This document shows, piece after piece, positions 27,228-35,268 of a stretch of DNA of 64,000 bases. Every line of letters begins with the position of its first letter. Position 1 is the first letter of the stretch. The translations under genes and the position numbers were made by a program. The notes beneath the pieces were generated by a model. It saw nothing but the letters and a program-made list of their open reading frames with translations, was not told the DNA's origin and ran no database searches. The stretch spans positions 345,963 through 409,962 of the forward strand of contig NZ_LWDV01000010.1 in the NCBI RefSeq assembly GCF_001693735.1. The letters are read 5' to 3'. The DNA comes from Orenia metallireducens (GTDB lineage Bacteria; Bacillota; Halanaerobiia; Halobacteroidales; Halobacteroidaceae).

Positions 27228-28253
27228 TTAATAATTAACCTTTCTCAAAATATTCCCCTTAACTGCTCCAAGGCTTTCACATCCTGTCAAAATCATAGCT
27301 TTCTTAAGCTCAGTGGTCATCTTATCTAAAATCATCTTAAAGCCTTCTTTTTCTCCGCCAAAGACACCAATAATCAGGGGTCTAGCAACTAAAACCCCAT
27401 TGGCACCTAACGCCAAAGCTTTCAAGACATCTACCCCTGATCTAATTCCTCCATCTACTAATATCTTAATCCTTTCACCTACTTCGCTAACAATCTCTGC
27501 TAAAACATCAGCAGTTCCAGGTGTACTATCCAAGACTCGTCCACCATGATTAGAAACAACAATAGCATCTACTCCAGCCTCAGCTGCTATTCTTGCTTCA
27601 TCTAAGGTCATAATTCCTTTCAAAATAAAAGGTAAATCAGTACTATTAACCAACTCTTCTATCTCTTCTTTACTTTTAGGTCCTACAGGTTGCCCCTTTA
27701 AAGCCATGGTAATCAGCCCTGCTCCATCAATATCAACTCCTACCGCTAGGGCTCCTGCCTTCTCTGCTTCTTTTATCCTCTTAATAATCTCTTTTTGTGA
27801 CCTTGGTTTGATAATTGCTATACCAAAACCATCAGCCTGTTTAATCGCTTTTAGCCCTGAATTATACATAGTAGGATCTGCACCATCACCAGTCATAGCT
27901 ATTGTACCAAACTCTTTACTTCCTTGAACTACTATATCGGCATACTCCTCTTCAGAAAGTGATCCTCCCATATTATAGCTACTCCCTGTTACTGGTGCCT
28001 TAAGAATAGGGGTAGTTAATTTTACTCCAAACAGCTCTAATTCAGTGTTAGGATTTTGAGCCTGATGAATTGTTCTCATCTCCAATTTATACCTCTGCCA
28101 AGCCTCTATATTTGCTTGAAAGGCTGATCCAGTACCAGCTCCCCCCATACCTGGAACCTCTCCCCGACAGGCCTTTCCATCACAAAAGGGGCATACCTTG
28201 CAATAACCCTTCATCTTCTCTCTAGCATTATTATAAATCTGATTTAACTCCAT
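27228..28253 (-). CDS. FMN-dependent alpha-hydroxyacid oxidoreductase with N-terminal Cys cluster
   Basis: This is a TIM-barrel flavoenzyme of the lactate oxidase/glycolate oxidase family. The C-terminal FMN-phosphate part is clear (VSNHGGRVLD with the active-site His, ILVDGGIRSGVDVLKALALGA, VARPLI). The Lys in FILKGIM is also typical. The N-terminus is unusual: CKVCPFCDGKACRGEVPGMGG has four cysteines where aerobic family members carry a plain helix, so it may bind iron-sulfur or zinc. Such forms occur in anaerobic clostridia, where oxygen is unlikely to be the acceptor. The substrate is unknown. 341 residues; strong Shine-Dalgarno region before the ATG. Confidence 0.85.
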   Translation of the reverse strand: MELNQIYNNAREKMKGYCKVCPFCDGKACRGEVPGMGGAGTGSAFQANIEAWQRYKLEMRTIHQAQNPNTELELFGVKLTTPILKAPVTGSSYNMGGSLSEEEYADIVVQGSKEFGTIAMTGDGADPTMYNSGLKAIKQADGFGIAIIKPRSQKEIIKRIKEAEKAGALAVGVDIDGAGLITMALKGQPVGPKSKEEIEELVNSTDLPFILKGIMTLDEARIAAEAGVDAIVVSNHGGRVLDSTPGTADVLAEIVSEVGERIKILVDGGIRSGVDVLKALALGANGVLVARPLIIGVFGGEKEGFKMILDKMTTELKKAMILTGCESLGAVKGNILRKVNY

Positions 28254-28504
28254 TCTAACCCCCTCCTCCTATACAATCATTATGGTTTATTTGCTCCTTT
28301 ATAAGAAATCTATATTTTAAAAGATTTTAATTCATATTGAGCTGTCCTCGGCTTAAGTATAAATTTAATTATATTTTTAAATATCTAATCATCTATTTAG
28401 CTTTCTATAAATTATCAACTGACCAATCAATTTACATCTCCTAATTTATATTATGATAATTTAAACCAAATATGATAAAATAAACCATTTGAAATATTAA
28501 TTCT

Positions 28505-29314
28505 TTATTCTTCAGCTAAGATGAACTTCTCAATCAGCTCGGCTACACCATCTTCATCATTTGATTTAGTAATATAATCTGCTCGTTCTTTTACCTTCTC
28601 CCTAGCATTAGCTACAGCTACCCCTAATCCAGCATACTCTATCATCTCTAAATCATTAAAGCTATCACCAACAGCAATTACATCTTCAGAGCTAAGACCT
28701 AAATTTTCTACTATTTGGGCTAAAGTGTTACCTTTAGAGACTTCTTTATTTATAATTTCTATAAATTTAGGTTTGGAACGAGTTATATTTAGTATATCTC
28801 CAAACTCCTTTTCTAAACTCTCCTCTATAGCATCTGCTTTCTCAATATCTTCTTCTACTATCAATAGCTTAGTTGAAGGACTGTCCAGAAAATCATTAAG
28901 ATCATCCTTAATCAAGACAGGCTTTATCCCTGAGATTTGTTCATAATAATCTGCTTCAGCACCTAATTTATTGACATATAAAATATCATCAAGATAAATA
29001 TTTAAATGCAAGTCTTCTTTTTTGACTATATCAATAATCTTATGGGCAGAAACTAAGTCAACTGGTTTATGTAAGATTGTATTAGCTGAATCTATCTCCT
29101 TAACTAAAGCTCCATTATATGTAATGACTTCACCATGCAATCCCATCTCCTTTAAATGTGGTAATGCTGAAGAGAACATTCGTCCAGTTGCAATTAAAAC
29201 CTTAATTCCCTTATCCTCTGCTGCTTTAATAGCCTCTTTAGTTCTAGCTGAAATACTTAAACCACTTGGTAATAAAGTATCATCCATATCAATTGCTATT
29301 AACTTATATTTCAT
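28505..29314 (-). CDS. Cof-type HAD-IIB phosphatase
   Basis: This is a sugar-phosphate or related phosphatase of the haloacid dehalogenase superfamily. Motif I is IDMDDTLL (residues 8-15), motif II ATGR near residue 42, motif III with the conserved Lys in EVSKGNTL near residue 193, and motif IV GDSFNDLEMIEYAG near 216, followed by GVAVANA. The IIB cap lies between motifs II and III. At 269 residues it is typical of the YidA/Cof group. The substrate cannot be predicted. It is a single gene, separated from its neighbours by gene-free gaps of 250 and 157 bp. Confidence 0.92.
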   Translation of the reverse strand: MKYKLIAIDMDDTLLPSGLSISARTKEAIKAAEDKGIKVLIATGRMFSSALPHLKEMGLHGEVITYNGALVKEIDSANTILHKPVDLVSAHKIIDIVKKEDLHLNIYLDDILYVNKLGAEADYYEQISGIKPVLIKDDLNDFLDSPSTKLLIVEEDIEKADAIEESLEKEFGDILNITRSKPKFIEIINKEVSKGNTLAQIVENLGLSSEDVIAVGDSFNDLEMIEYAGLGVAVANAREKVKERADYITKSNDEDGVAELIEKFILAEE

Positions 29315-29369
29315 CTTATTTGTTCCTCCTTATATTTTTCTCAATAATTATCTTGAGATATTTATAAAA

Positions 29370-29389
29370 AGACCTATCTAAGTAGGTCT
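29370..29389 (-). terminator. Terminator after the rseC-like gene
   Basis: AGACCTA / TAGGTCT encloses a 6-base loop and is followed on the minus strand by TTTTTATAAAT. It lies about 80 bp after the rseC-like stop codon. Confidence 0.75.
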
Positions 29390-29471
29390 AGTTAAGCTTA
29401 ACTTCAAATTTATTGTAATTATAATTATAAATTTGATTATTCAGCCATTAATCTAATCTCACTAAATATAA

Positions 29472-29870
29472 CTAATCTAAAATACCTGTTAGCTTTAAGT
29501 TATACTTATTCTCTTGTACCTTGCCAAATCCTCTTGCAATTAAAAATGATGCTAAAAATAATAGAAATCCCAATCCTATTCTACCCAATTCTGTATCTAT
29601 TCCTAGAGCTACTCCAGCTAGATACCCTATTACTAATCCCACCAAGGGCAATAAATAGATGAATAAAGCAGCATTTAGCAGACTACTCTCCTCCATCTCT
29701 AGAATTACCATATCTCCCAATTTAGCCTTGAGATCATTATCAACTATTAATTTCATATCATCTCCTTTATGGCAACCACCACATTTACCACAAGCGGAAT
29801 GCTTTTTAATTACTACCTCTACTTTATGCTCATTATCTAAAACAGATATTACCTGAGCAAACTGTCTCAT
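29472..29870 (-). CDS. RseC/SoxR-reducing-system family protein
   Basis: This is a 132-residue membrane protein with the RseC layout: a small beta domain with a cysteine motif (CGKCGGCHKGD, residues about 31-40), then two transmembrane helices (about 66-86 and 94-113). RseC-like proteins are linked to the electron-transfer Rnf complex and SoxR reduction, but in clostridia their job is unclear. I place the start at the ATG at 29870, 7 bases after GGGG; an ATG two codons upstream is too close to it. Upstream is csoR, in the same direction, with a 71-bp gap. Confidence 0.83.
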   Translation of the reverse strand: MRQFAQVISVLDNEHKVEVVIKKHSACGKCGGCHKGDDMKLIVDNDLKAKLGDMVILEMEESSLLNAALFIYLLPLVGLVIGYLAGVALGIDTELGRIGLGFLLFLASFLIARGFGKVQENKYNLKLTGILD

Positions 29871-29940
29871 ATTCATTCCCCTTTTCTTAAAATTAGTAAT
29901 TAGAATCTACCATCATTATTTATTGATAAATTTAAATTTA

Positions 29941-30213
29941 CTATTTAGTAAATTTAAATATTACCTCCATCAGTTCATTAATAACCTCATCACCATCTTC
30001 ATTTGCTACAGCATTCTGTACACAACCATGGGTGTGCTTTTCTAAGATAGTCATTCCCACCTTAGTTAAAGCCCCCTTTACAGCAGCAATCTGTGTCAAA
30101 ACATCTACACAATACTTCTCTTCATCTACCATTCGCTGTATACCACGAACTTGTCCTTCTATTCTCTTTAATCTATTAATCAATTGTTCTTTTTCAGAAC
30201 TATATGAGCTCAT
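29941..30213 (-). CDS. csoR: CsoR-family metal-sensing repressor
   Basis: This is a 90-residue, all-helical repressor that releases DNA on binding Cu(I). The Cys-His-Cys ligand set is visible: Cys in EEKYCVDVL near residue 35, His and Cys in KHTHGCV near residues 61-64. The DNA-facing region RLKRIEGQVRGIQRM is typical. It is followed by the copper chaperone copZ on the same strand, which it probably controls. Other CsoR-like proteins respond to Ni/Co or sulfur, but the C-H-C set with a copZ neighbour favours copper. Confidence 0.88.
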   Translation of the reverse strand: MSSYSSEKEQLINRLKRIEGQVRGIQRMVDEEKYCVDVLTQIAAVKGALTKVGMTILEKHTHGCVQNAVANEDGDEVINELMEVIFKFTK

Positions 30214-30329
30214 ATTCTCCCCTCCTAAAATTACTAATCTAGTCTATATTAAAATTATACAATATAATTAGAGAAATTTAAAATTTAAGTTCGTATTAAT
30301 ATCTTAAAGTTATAGCCAAATTTAAAGCA

Positions 30330-30357
30330 AAGACCACACCTATATAGGTATGGTCTT
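30330..30357 (-). terminator. Hairpin after copZ
   Basis: AAGACCAYACCTAT and its complement form a nearly perfect 28-bp palindrome just downstream of copZ; the following T-tract is weak. Confidence 0.6.
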
Positions 30358-30361
30358 GAGT

Positions 30362-30568
30362 TTAGCTGACTTCATAGCCCGCTGCTCGAACCTCATCTTT
30401 TAACTTATCCAATTTGCTTTCATCTTCATTAAATTTGACCTCTACTTTACCTGCTTTTAAGTCAACTTTTGCATCCTCTACACCTTTTGTTTTCTTTAAA
30501 GCAGATTCAACAGCACTTTTACAATGTTCACAGGACATACCCTTTACTTTAAAATTTTCAGTTTTCAT
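30362..30568 (-). CDS. copZ: Copper chaperone CopZ (heavy-metal-associated domain)
   Basis: This 68-residue protein is a single HMA domain: a ferredoxin-like fold with the metal loop GMSCEHCKSAV (Cys at positions 13 and 16). It carries Cu(I), usually to a CopA ATPase, which is not in this window. It shares orientation with csoR downstream but is separated by about 150 bp and a hairpin, so each may have its own transcript. The ribosome site AGGAGG lies before the ATG. Confidence 0.92.
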   Translation of the reverse strand: MKTENFKVKGMSCEHCKSAVESALKKTKGVEDAKVDLKAGKVEVKFNEDESKLDKLKDEVRAAGYEVS

Positions 30569-30626
30569 CTTTGTTCCTCCTATCTTAATTATGTTAATTC
30601 ATTATAATAGTGGATTTTCCATGTAG

Positions 30627-30654
30627 ATACTATTATTTAGTAGGGTATTGACAA
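30627..30654 (-). promoter_or_regulatory. Possible copZ promoter with CsoR-like half-sites
   Basis: On the minus strand TTGTCA (complement of 30649-30654) and TAGTAT (complement of 30627-30632) are 16 bp apart. The spacer holds ATACCCTACTA, similar to one half of known CsoR operators, and the region has imperfect dyad symmetry (ATAC...GTAT). The promoter is plausible; the operator is speculative. Confidence 0.35.
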
Positions 30655-31085
30655 TTTACTAGCAAAAAAGCTTCTCTTATCACTGCTCTTTTGTCATATA
30701 TTCTTTTATAACAATTATTCTTTGCTCCTTAACAGTTAATCATACCTTAAATGTTCTCACCAATTGCTGTAAACTCTGTGACATTATGATCAAGCTCTTC
30801 TATTAATTCCTCATTCATAAAAAGAGTTAGATAAATCACCTATATATTCTCAAAATATCCTATATTATTAGTTTAGTCACTATGATATTTTTTCAAAAAA
30901 CAAAAAGAAGCCACAACAAAGTGGCTTCTTTTTCTAGGATAATGTTTTTTACTTGGAGATGCAAGCTATCACCCATTTGCGTGCGTCCACTAAATATTAT
31001 CACCTGTAATAATTTATTTATACACTATTAAATCAAATTTTTAATTAAATTCTAAAGATATAGTTTATCCCCCTCTAATAGAAGC
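30655..31085. other. Gene-free gap with a strong terminator
   Basis: Between copZ and the SipL-like gene I see no full gene. A 23-codon frame on the minus strand near 30.8 kb (beginning MNEELIEELDHNVTEF) may be a leftover fragment. The strong terminator at 30902-30933 is listed separately. Confidence 0.4.
30902..30933. terminator. Strong bidirectional terminator
   Basis: AAAAAGAAGCCAC / GTGGCTTCTTTTT encloses a 6-base loop and has T-runs on both strands. It ends the SipL-like transcript, about 150 bp after its stop codon. Confidence 0.85.
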
Positions 31086-32591
31086 TTACTCTGGAATCAA
31101 TAGTTCTTGACCTACTTGTAAACTAGATGGATCACTTATATTATTTAAAGCTACTAAGGCTTCTACAGTTGTATTAAACTTTCTAGCAATCAACCATAAC
31201 GAATCTCCACTTTTAACTACATATCTAAGGTTATCTTCTCCTACTTCTCCACTATCTATCTCTTCCTTATCACTGACATCTACAACTACAGGCACCCGCA
31301 CTAACTCTGTGACCAATATTTTGGCTTCTATAATTATACTGTTATTGATAGTTCTATTATCTTCTAAAGTTGCTCTTATTCTGTCTACCCTTGCCTCTAC
31401 ATATACTCTATTATCTTCATCTAATTGGGGAATATCAATAAATTGGCTAAAGGAAAAGCTATCTCTTACAGCATATACAGGTTGCTCAGGGGCAGTAGAT
31501 ACATATAAGTGATTAATCTCTCCTTGCCCATCTATAATAATCCCATCATCCAATCTATCAACATCTACTTGATTAATCTGTGCTGAGCTTCTAATTACCT
31601 TAGAAGCTTCAGATTGATTTGCAGGAATAACCGTCTCTTTATTGACTAAAAACTTGGTCTTATCTTCTTTGATTGATCTTTCCACCAGGATATACTCTCT
31701 TCTAGGGTATAAATCTGTCTCTATAATCTCAACAGGTAACTCTACTTGTTCTTCAGTAATTACCAATATATTAAATTGTACTGTATAATTAAATCTAACT
31801 CTGTTTGCCCCTTGGAAGATACTATTTTCTTGGAGAATAATACCTTCTACATAGGCCTCCATCTCATCTCTAATACCATCTATTTCTAATCTCTCCTCAA
31901 AATAATTTCTTAAATCCCTACTAATAATCTCTCCATTATCACTTATATAAAGAACTGTTGTTATAACCTCACCTCTAACAATGACTCTATCCCTTCTAGT
32001 CTCTACAGTATTGATTATTAACTCCGACTCCATCGCTAATATATCCCTAGAACTCTTTATAGTCTCAGCTAAAGTCTCTGTTCTACTAATAGTTAGCTCC
32101 CTTTCTGTCTCAATAACCCCTCTCTGTACCTGATAAGGCTTAGTAATTATCTTATAGCCAGCCCCCTTAACTATATAACTTAAATTGTCCTGTCTATAGA
32201 TTGTAACTTCATATTTTACAGGAAAGATTAATCTCACTCTCCTGTCACCAACCTGTGTTGCCTCTACTTGGCTTGGAATTATATCTACATCAACTTCCAT
32301 ACCAGTTCTCGCTCCTTCAAAGGTCACTATCTCATCAAACTGAACAGTACGCTGATAGGTTATAACTATACTTCTATCATCTACTGGACGATAAGTAATA
32401 AACCATTGTAAAACTCCATCTATCTTAACATCTCCACTTCTTGGCGTAGCCCTAATCACCTCTAACCTCGCTCCACTATCTATAATCTCATCTATCTCTG
32501 GTAAATCGGCTGGTATGCTTATAGTCCTTTCAATCTCACGACTATATTCATTAATCTCTACCAACTTCTCAATTGGAATCCTGTTTGGCAT
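31086..32591 (-). CDS. SipL-like spore-coat assembly protein (SPOCS/DUF3794 plus LysM)
   Basis: SPOCS (DUF3794) proteins of clostridia are linked to spore morphogenesis; SipL of C. difficile binds SpoIVA on the forespore surface. This 501-residue protein has three related beta domains (roughly residues 35-150, 165-290 and 310-440) and ends in a LysM domain (VVKSGDSLWLIARKFNTT then LVALNNI, about residues 455-500). The domain plan matches SipL. It is the best evidence in the window that the organism makes spores. A small basic reading frame overlaps its start and may be coupled to it. Confidence 0.85.
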   Translation of the reverse strand: MPNRIPIEKLVEINEYSREIERTISIPADLPEIDEIIDSGARLEVIRATPRSGDVKIDGVLQWFITYRPVDDRSIVITYQRTVQFDEIVTFEGARTGMEVDVDIIPSQVEATQVGDRRVRLIFPVKYEVTIYRQDNLSYIVKGAGYKIITKPYQVQRGVIETERELTISRTETLAETIKSSRDILAMESELIINTVETRRDRVIVRGEVITTVLYISDNGEIISRDLRNYFEERLEIDGIRDEMEAYVEGIILQENSIFQGANRVRFNYTVQFNILVITEEQVELPVEIIETDLYPRREYILVERSIKEDKTKFLVNKETVIPANQSEASKVIRSSAQINQVDVDRLDDGIIIDGQGEINHLYVSTAPEQPVYAVRDSFSFSQFIDIPQLDEDNRVYVEARVDRIRATLEDNRTINNSIIIEAKILVTELVRVPVVVDVSDKEEIDSGEVGEDNLRYVVKSGDSLWLIARKFNTTVEALVALNNISDPSSLQVGQELLIPE

Positions 32592-32673
32592 CTCTCTTAT
32601 CCCTCTCTTCCCTTTGGAGATGAATCACCCTTTTAATCAATCTAGGTCGAAAGTTCATTCTACTTTTTGCCAC
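32569..32673 (-). CDS. Small basic 34-residue protein overlapping the SipL-like start
   Basis: This frame was found by reading the leader of the SipL-like gene. A GTG at 32673 is preceded by a very strong ribosome site (AAGGAGGAG, 5-6 bases away). The product starts MAKSRMNFRPRLIKRV and is rich in Arg and Lys. Its TGA lies 21 bases inside the SipL-like gene, in another frame. The ribosome site is much better than that of the SipL-like gene, so a coupled small protein or leader peptide is plausible. I recognise no family. Confidence 0.45.
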   Translation of the reverse strand: MAKSRMNFRPRLIKRVIHLQREERDKRDAKQDSN

Positions 32674-32738
32674 ATTATCTCCTCCTTCCTTTGGTTATTA
32701 GCATTATATGCAGAAAGATTAGATAGTGATAAAAAGAA

Positions 32739-32762
32739 AAGGTGACCGAGTATGGTCACCTT
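32739..32762 (-). terminator. Terminator upstream of the SipL-like gene
   Basis: AAGGTGACC / GGTCACCTT encloses a 6-base loop and is followed on the minus strand by TTCTTTTTAT. It insulates the SipL-like gene from transcripts coming from the IS side. Confidence 0.75.
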
Positions 32763-32845
32763 GATAACTTTATTTAATATTATAGTAATAGTACACTAGC
32801 GTTGCATCTAGATAATTAGATAAAATACCCATTGAAAAAAGAAAA

Positions 32846-32902
32846 CTCCTCTGATTAAATGGATAAGTACCGACAGCACAAAAATCCATAAAATCAAAGG
32901 AG
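32846..32902 (+). promoter_or_regulatory. Hairpin hiding the transposase ribosome site
   Basis: The arm CTCCTCTGATTAAATGGAT (32846-32864) is complementary at 16 of 19 positions to 32884-32902, which contains the AAAGGAG ribosome site, 9 bases before the ATG. Such structures keep IS transposases from being made from read-through transcripts. Confidence 0.65.
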
Positions 32903-32911
32903 AATCAATTT

Positions 32912-34045
32912 ATGAATAATTGTACCATACTTTTAAATAGACTTCTAGATGTAATTGACAAAGATTTCTTAAGAAATCTAGTCAATAAATATAATTCAGA
33001 CTATAAAGTGCAAAAACTAACAACTAAAGTTCATTTATTGTATTTGTTATACTACCATCTAACAGAAAAAGATAGCTTAGAAGACTTTGTTTCTGAATTA
33101 GAAGATAATAAAAGACTAAATCGAGTTTTACCTAAAATAAGCAAGTCTCAACTATCTCGAAAAAATGAGAGTAGAAATTACCAAATATTCTTTGAAATTT
33201 TTCAACATTTATTTGATAAACTTAAAGCTAATAGAGGACTTAGAAAAGCCCTAAAGGATATTGGTTCAGTAAAAATTATAGATTCTTCAACTGTAACTTT
33301 ATGTTTATCATTATTTCCTTGGGCTAAATATAGAAGTAGTAAAGGTGGTATTAAACTTCATACTCTATATGATTTAAATACTCAGTCTCCCGAAAATATA
33401 ATCATTACTAATGCTATTGTTCATGATAAAGAGGTATTTGATAATTTAACTCTAAATCCTAGTGTTACTTATCTTTTTGATAGAGCTTATATTCATTATC
33501 AAAAATTCGATGACTTTATAGAGAATGATATTTACTTTGTAACAAGAGCAAAATCTAATACTAAGATTGAATTTATTAGATCAATAAATTTAACTTCTAA
33601 AGATATAGAAGCTAATATTTTATTAGATGCAGACGTTATGTTAGGTGACTATACTTCAAAAACTAAAATGAAACATGAAATGAGATTAGTTAAAGTCAAA
33701 ATTACTGATAGAGATAGTAAAGAAAAAGTAATTGATATTTTAACTAATAGATTTGATTTAGATGCTCATGTTATAGCTAAATTATATAAAGAGCGTTGGG
33801 AAATAGAATTATTTTTTAAATGGATTAAACAACATTTGAAAATAAAAAGATTCTTTGGACAAAATGAAAATGCTGTTTTAACTCAAATCTATACTGCCAT
33901 AATTCTTTTTGTAATATTAAAGCTAATTCAAAAACAATCTAAGTTTAAAGGAACATTACTTCAGCTTACTAGAAAGATAAAGTATTCTATTTTTTCTCAT
34001 ATCAGAAGAAAATTTAATTGGATAACATGGCTAAATGATCATTGA
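32912..34045 (+). CDS. IS4-family transposase
   Basis: This is a 377-residue DDE transposase. First Asp in VKIIDSSTVTL (near residue 124), second Asp in YLFDRAYIHY (near 191), and the IS4 signature Y-(2)-R-(3)-E-(6)-K in YKERWEIELFFKWIKQHLK (near 290). The N-terminal helical region (LTTKVHLLYLLYYHLT, DSLEDFVSEL) is typical of one IS4 subgroup. It is intact from ATG to stop. The ribosome site AAAGGAG is partly hidden by a leader hairpin. The C-terminal basic tail may bind the ends. Confidence 0.93.
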   Translation: MNNCTILLNRLLDVIDKDFLRNLVNKYNSDYKVQKLTTKVHLLYLLYYHLTEKDSLEDFVSELEDNKRLNRVLPKISKSQLSRKNESRNYQIFFEIFQHLFDKLKANRGLRKALKDIGSVKIIDSSTVTLCLSLFPWAKYRSSKGGIKLHTLYDLNTQSPENIIITNAIVHDKEVFDNLTLNPSVTYLFDRAYIHYQKFDDFIENDIYFVTRAKSNTKIEFIRSINLTSKDIEANILLDADVMLGDYTSKTKMKHEMRLVKVKITDRDSKEKVIDILTNRFDLDAHVIAKLYKERWEIELFFKWIKQHLKIKRFFGQNENAVLTQIYTAIILFVILKLIQKQSKFKGTLLQLTRKIKYSIFSHIRRKFNWITWLNDH

Positions 34046-34307
34046 ATTTAAAAAATATTTAATTTTACTTAGAGTTACTTTAACTTTCTTAAGAAATTTA
34101 TTCTATTTTTGAATTTTTAATGTCACATTACTAAATTATTTTAGATTTTTTCAATAAAAAGAATGATGATATGAAGTTTTAATAATATTTGATTTTATAA
34201 CAATCAATATCATTATTTATAATGTTAAAATCCTTTGTTATTTCTTTACAATGCAACGCTAATGGTAATAGTATAAAAATTGAGACAATTGAATGATATT
34301 GCGATAT

Positions 34308-34826
34308 TTTTATAGTTAAAAATTAAGAGTTAAAAGTTAATATTTAAAAGGCCTTAAACGCGAAGGAAATTAATGTTTAAGCGGAACAAGTATTCTAAAA
34401 GAATAATAATTAATAGGATAATCTTTGAAGTAGGAATCTTAGCTATCTTATTTTCAATTAATGTTGATTACGTAGCGAGTGGGCTCTGCCACGGATAGTC
34501 TTGATCGGGTTCTCACCACGAAGGGTTTGCTTTTTAAACCCGTAGGTTAGACTCGTAGGTATATTTCCTTCTTGATTGGGCTGTTTTTGCCACGGAAGGT
34601 TCCCTACAGGTTTTTACTAAAAACCTTCCGTAATAAATTTATGAACCTGTAGGTTTGGTTACTTTTTCATCAAGGACGCCCCGTAGGAGAACCATAAAAA
34701 TTAAAATTTCACGAAGGGTTATCTGTTCAAACCCGAAGAAGTAGTCTTGGGCTGAAAACGTAACCCGCCCTTAGGCGGAACCTAAGATTTTTGCTTGCTT
34801 TTTAAAAAGTAAAACTGTCGCAATAC
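34308..34826. repeat. Repeat element with TATTGCGA ends
   Basis: The left end ATATTGCGATATTTTT (about 34309) and the right end AAAACTGTCGCAATA (about 34812-34826) form an inverted repeat related to the ends of the 1.2-kb element. In between, about 500 bp hold GC-richer hairpins (for example GGAAGGTT...AACCTTCC near 34.6 kb, and repeated CACGAAGGGTT...AAACCCG phrases). No gene is seen. It fills most of the gap between the IS and the YvlD-like gene. Confidence 0.5.
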
Positions 34827-34831
34827 CCCTA

Positions 34832-35179
34832 TTAATCATAAAGAACATCTAACATAAAACTATTAATAACACTTAGAATAATTGAACCAAAGATAGCAGC
34901 TAATAAACCTGATACATGAAAGTTAGCCACTAAACTAGCTGTAAGTAATAACATAAACCCATTAATTACAAATAAAAATAGTCCAAAACTTAAAATAGTT
35001 AAGGGTAAAGTAAATAATGTGAATATAGGCTTAATAAAGGTATTTACCAAGGCTAAAATCAAAGCTGCCCAAAAACCTGCCCCTAAACTTCCGATACTGA
35101 TACCAGGAACTATCTTTGCTGTCAATATCAAAGCTAACATAGTAATTAACAATCTAGCTATTGCCTTCAAAATAATCAC
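34832..35179 (-). CDS. Phage-holin-superfamily IV (YvlD-like) membrane protein
   Basis: This is a 115-residue protein with four transmembrane helices. The conserved centre FWAALILALVNTFIKPIFTLFTLPLTIL near residues 36-63 is typical of the YvlD family (also called phage holin family 4). These are usually chromosomal genes of unknown function; in Bacillus yvlD belongs to a stress-related operon. No phage genes lie near. It has a good ribosome site (AAGAGGTGAT) before the ATG. Confidence 0.85.
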   Translation of the reverse strand: MIILKAIARLLITMLALILTAKIVPGISIGSLGAGFWAALILALVNTFIKPIFTLFTLPLTILSFGLFLFVINGFMLLLTASLVANFHVSGLLAAIFGSIILSVINSFMLDVLYD

Positions 35180-35189
35180 CTCTTTATAT

Positions 35190-35267
35190 TTAGTAAGTAG
35201 TAAGAAGCGAGAAGTAAGCAGATTTTTAATATTTGGTTACTGATTATTCCCTACTTACTACTCACCA
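35190..35267. repeat. AGTAACGAGT-family inverted repeat, copy 2
   Basis: AGTAAGTAGTAAGAAGCGAG against CCCTACTTACTACTCACC; it fills the gap between the YvlD-like gene and uvrC and probably folds as a hairpin after uvrC. Confidence 0.55.
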
Positions 35268-35268
35268 T

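Larger units (their letters stand above)
32794..34264 (+). mobile_element. Complete IS4-family insertion sequence
   Basis: The element is 1471 bp long. Its ends are CACTAGCGTTGCAT on the left and the complement of CATTAGCGTTGCAT on the right, which match at 13 of 14 bases. It is flanked by an exact 9-bp target duplication GTAATAGTA (32785-32793 and 34265-34273), so the insertion is intact and probably recent. It carries one transposase gene with a complete reading frame. About 220 bp after the gene (34046-34264) are AT-rich and hold nothing else. Confidence 0.92.

Noticed and set aside
34832-35179. YvlD-like gene as evidence of a prophage
   Set aside because: The phage-holin name is a family label; no integrase, capsid, lysin or other phage gene is present.
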